NCBI GenBank assembly: GCA_005656395.1
Contig: SRSI01000060.1
Coordinates: forward strand, 1,178,001 to 1,242,000
Reading direction: 5' to 3'
DNA: 64,000 bases
Origin: Strongyloides papillosus
Lineage: Eukaryota > Nematoda > Chromadorea > Rhabditida > Strongyloididae
Shown here: positions 61,999 to 64,000 of the stretch, piece by piece
How the letters are laid out: every line of letters starts with the position of its first letter
Numbering within the stretch: the stretch's first letter is position 1
Program-made: the position numbers and the translations under genes
Notes under the pieces: model-generated
What the model was told of the DNA's origin: nothing
What the model saw: only the letters and a program-made list of their open reading frames with translations
The model's database searches: none

Positions 61999-64000
61999 TT
62001 AGCGTACATGACGAAGTTTTGTTTTAGAGTATTCAGTTGAACTTCTATTCCCAGCCAGAATTGAATTAAATGTTGGACGACTATATATGTCTTCAGTTTT
62101 AGCCTTTTTTGGAACTGATAAATCATTTAGCGAGATTGAAGCAGGATCAATTGGTGTACAACTATCTGCCTTTCTTTTTGTTGATCCTTTTGGTCTACCT
62201 ACAGGCCTTTTCTCCCTTTTACAATTATCATTCATATTTGATAAACCTTGTGAAGCTTTTAAAGCTTCCATACGCCGTTTTTTAGTCATATATGGTCCTC
62301 TTGGCTTACCTATCCGTTGTTTTCTTTGTTTTTTTGTCAAACGATTCATATTTTGTATATATTGATTGTGTAACATCATTTTACTTTGATACTTTTCAAT
62401 TGAAGGCATTTTTGAACGAACTGTAGGATGTTGATATACATTATCCTCTTCGTCTTCATCATCAATTTCCTCTTCATCATCATCTGTTGGTAATGAATCA
62501 TCCTCTTCCTCATCATATAAATTATTTTGATTATACACATTTCTATATCTATTGAATGATCCCACTCCAACATCCTCCTCTAAAGAATCATTATCATAAA
62601 AGGTACTCTCTTCTCTTTCAAAATTAAAACGAGGAATACTGTTGTCATCACCATATAAAGGAAATTTTCTTACTTGTCCAATTTCATCAAAAACGTATCT
62701 TAGACTACAATCATTTAAAAACATATCTTTATTTTCTTCAATGAAACGTGTATAAGCATTTGGCCTTGGTCCATATATTGCTTCCTCAGTTTTTGGTACC
62801 TTATCATATTCATTCATTTCCATTTCTTTTAATGTATGATATTTTACACCATATCCAATTTCCGAGCAATTTTTTTGTAACATATCATCAACTAAAGATA
62901 ATGTTGTACAACGGCCTTTATATATAGGATATTCTTCTTTTGATATAGCTCTATAACAATCTTTACCATCATTTGTATGACTAACAATTTTTCTCCTCTC
63001 ACCATATTCATCAAATGGTGTAGACGATTCACGTATATTAAAAAAGTCACCATCATCCTTCGTCATAGGATCTAAATTTATACCATATGAATTATTAATT
63101 TGACGCTTTAATTTATCGCTTTTAATTTTATCAATACTTAAATCATTATCAATGGAAGCTAATGCTAAAACTGTTTCATCTTCTTTACTATCTTTAAATA
63201 AAAATTGGTCCATATTATATCCATTATTTTCTCTTTCCATTAACATATCCTCTGTACTTAAAAGGCATCCTTCATCGATTTCCTTAATATCACCCATCCT
63301 TTCATCACTCCTTTTTATAATTTCTTCTTCTAAAACAGTTTTTTCTGTTTCTGATTTTCTAGGCCTCCCTCTACCACGTTTTAATACTTGCCCTTTAATT
63401 GTTTGTATTAAATTTGACTTATTATCTCCTGGTATTTTTTCACTTTCATTTTTTGACTCAACTTTTTTTACCTCTTTTTTTACTTCATCAACTATATTCC
63501 ACAATTCTATATCTTTTTTTCTATGCAAATATTGATAACTAGCTGTCATTCTCCTTCCAAAGTTTCTTATGTTCTCTACTTTTTCTTCAGTATATATAGT
63601 AGTTTCTCTATTTAATTTATAATAATCCAATATTTTTGAGACATCATTAGGTATATCTCTATTACTATAAAATCTCCTACTATTAGGAGGAATAATTGTT
63701 GCTCGGGCTTCCTTTATCATTTTATTAGGATGTGTATATATTGTTCGAATTGTTTTTTTATTTGTCATACCTATTGAATCATTTTGATTGTTTATATCAT
63801 TTTCTAATTCATTATTATTAATAGGTATGGGATTTAAATCAAGAGGTATCATATCATATTCATCTTTATTTACTATTATTTCTTCTATCATTTTTGGATT
63901 ATACTTTTCTATTGTTCTACTTTCAGGTAACACAGGATTTGTTGTACTAAAAATTGAAGTTTCAGATGATGGCTCTCTATTTTTTGGACGTGGTGGTGGT
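61999..64000 (-). CDS. AT-hook nuclear protein, N-terminus beyond the window
   Basis: Single open frame from the right edge to the stop at 61999, at least 667 residues. The apparent start at 63933 is only a GTG; the frame continues upstream (PPPRPKNREPSSETS) without an ATG to the window end, so the gene is 5'-partial. Two clear AT-hook cores, KRGRGRPRKSE (near 63370) and RPVGRPKGSTKRK (near 62190), and a third related block, RIGKPRGPYMTKKRR (near 62300), suggest binding to the minor groove of AT-rich DNA. Just before the last two lies a very acidic run (EEEDDSLPTDDDEEEIDDED). The rest is low-complexity N/D/E/K-rich with one more ordered region (RPNAYTRFIEENKDMFLND ... YVFDEIGQVRKFP). A chromatin or transcription role is likely from composition; no ortholog is recognised. 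Confidence 0.8.
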   Translation of the reverse strand, partial: PPPRPKNREPSSETSIFSTTNPVLPESRTIEKYNPKMIEEIIVNKDEYDMIPLDLNPIPINNNELENDINNQNDSIGMTNKKTIRTIYTHPNKMIKEARATIIPPNSRRFYSNRDIPNDVSKILDYYKLNRETTIYTEEKVENIRNFGRRMTASYQYLHRKKDIELWNIVDEVKKEVKKVESKNESEKIPGDNKSNLIQTIKGQVLKRGRGRPRKSETEKTVLEEEIIKRSDERMGDIKEIDEGCLLSTEDMLMERENNGYNMDQFLFKDSKEDETVLALASIDNDLSIDKIKSDKLKRQINNSYGINLDPMTKDDGDFFNIRESSTPFDEYGERRKIVSHTNDGKDCYRAISKEEYPIYKGRCTTLSLVDDMLQKNCSEIGYGVKYHTLKEMEMNEYDKVPKTEEAIYGPRPNAYTRFIEENKDMFLNDCSLRYVFDEIGQVRKFPLYGDDNSIPRFNFEREESTFYDNDSLEEDVGVGSFNRYRNVYNQNNLYDEEEDDSLPTDDDEEEIDDEDEEDNVYQHPTVRSKMPSIEKYQSKMMLHNQYIQNMNRLTKKQRKQRIGKPRGPYMTKKRRMEALKASQGLSNMNDNCKREKRPVGRPKGSTKRKADSCTPIDPASISLNDLSVPKKAKTEDIYSRPTFNSILAGNRSSTEYSKTKLRHVR

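Noticed and set aside
1..64000. tRNA, rRNA, CRISPR arrays and bacterial contamination
   Set aside because: No GC-rich cloverleaf-like block, ribosomal sequence or spaced repeats were seen; all genes have eukaryotic introns or nematode-type products.

Overview
The window comes from a nematode nuclear genome, most likely a Strongyloides-like (clade IV) species. The evidence is a very AT-rich background, cis-introns mostly of 37-61 nt, and nematode gene families: an FMRFamide-like peptide precursor of flp-13 type, a cuticle collagen, a DEG/ENaC channel and a nematode-type orphan GPCR. There are no operons of bacterial type, no CRISPR arrays, and I saw no tRNA or rRNA genes. Gene models below are my own splice reconstructions; every intron was accepted because it restores the reading frame across the junction.

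Layout. 0-4.3 kb: an open coding stretch on the minus strand cut by the left edge, then AT-rich spacer. 4.3-4.9 kb: a catalytic-domain-only choline-phosphate cytidylyltransferase. 8.5-10.7 kb: a Gi/o-like G protein alpha subunit with a 1-kb first intron. 10.8-11.4 kb (minus): a small secreted protein of unknown function. 13.2-19.4 kb (minus): a class II Rab11-FIP-like coiled-coil protein with a remote first exon, and with a coding-like in-frame extension beyond its stop. 19.4-28.4 kb: a long gene-poor tract containing a small TA-flanked inverted-repeat element. 28.4-29.8 kb: an unrecognised helical protein. 32.3-35.5 kb (minus): a Na,K-ATPase-alpha-like protein that has lost nearly every catalytic signature (a pseudo-pump). 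38.4-40.2 kb: a Rab26/37-like GTPase. 40.7-41.2 kb (minus): ATG10. 43.3-44.5 kb: an ELM2-domain CoREST-like protein. 45.5-46.2 kb: an unknown secreted protein. 49.2-49.8 kb: flp-13. 50.2-51.1 kb (minus): an unknown coiled-coil protein. 52.0-52.8 kb: a claudin-like four-TM protein. 54.7-57.5 kb: an orphan GPCR whose second intron was expanded by a 1.45-kb fold-back element. 57.8-58.8 kb (minus): a cuticle collagen. 59.3-61.6 kb (minus): a DEG/ENaC subunit. 62.0-64.0 kb (minus): an AT-hook protein cut by the right edge.

The genes do not form one pathway. Several are neuronal or membrane signalling components (G alpha, FLP precursor, orphan GPCR, DEG/ENaC, claudin-like, Rab), but adjacency here is not evidence of joint function. 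The observations most worth checking are the possible stop-codon readthrough in the Rab11-FIP gene, the catalytically dead P-type ATPase, and the fold-back element inside the GPCR intron. I did not find a clearly new multi-gene system.
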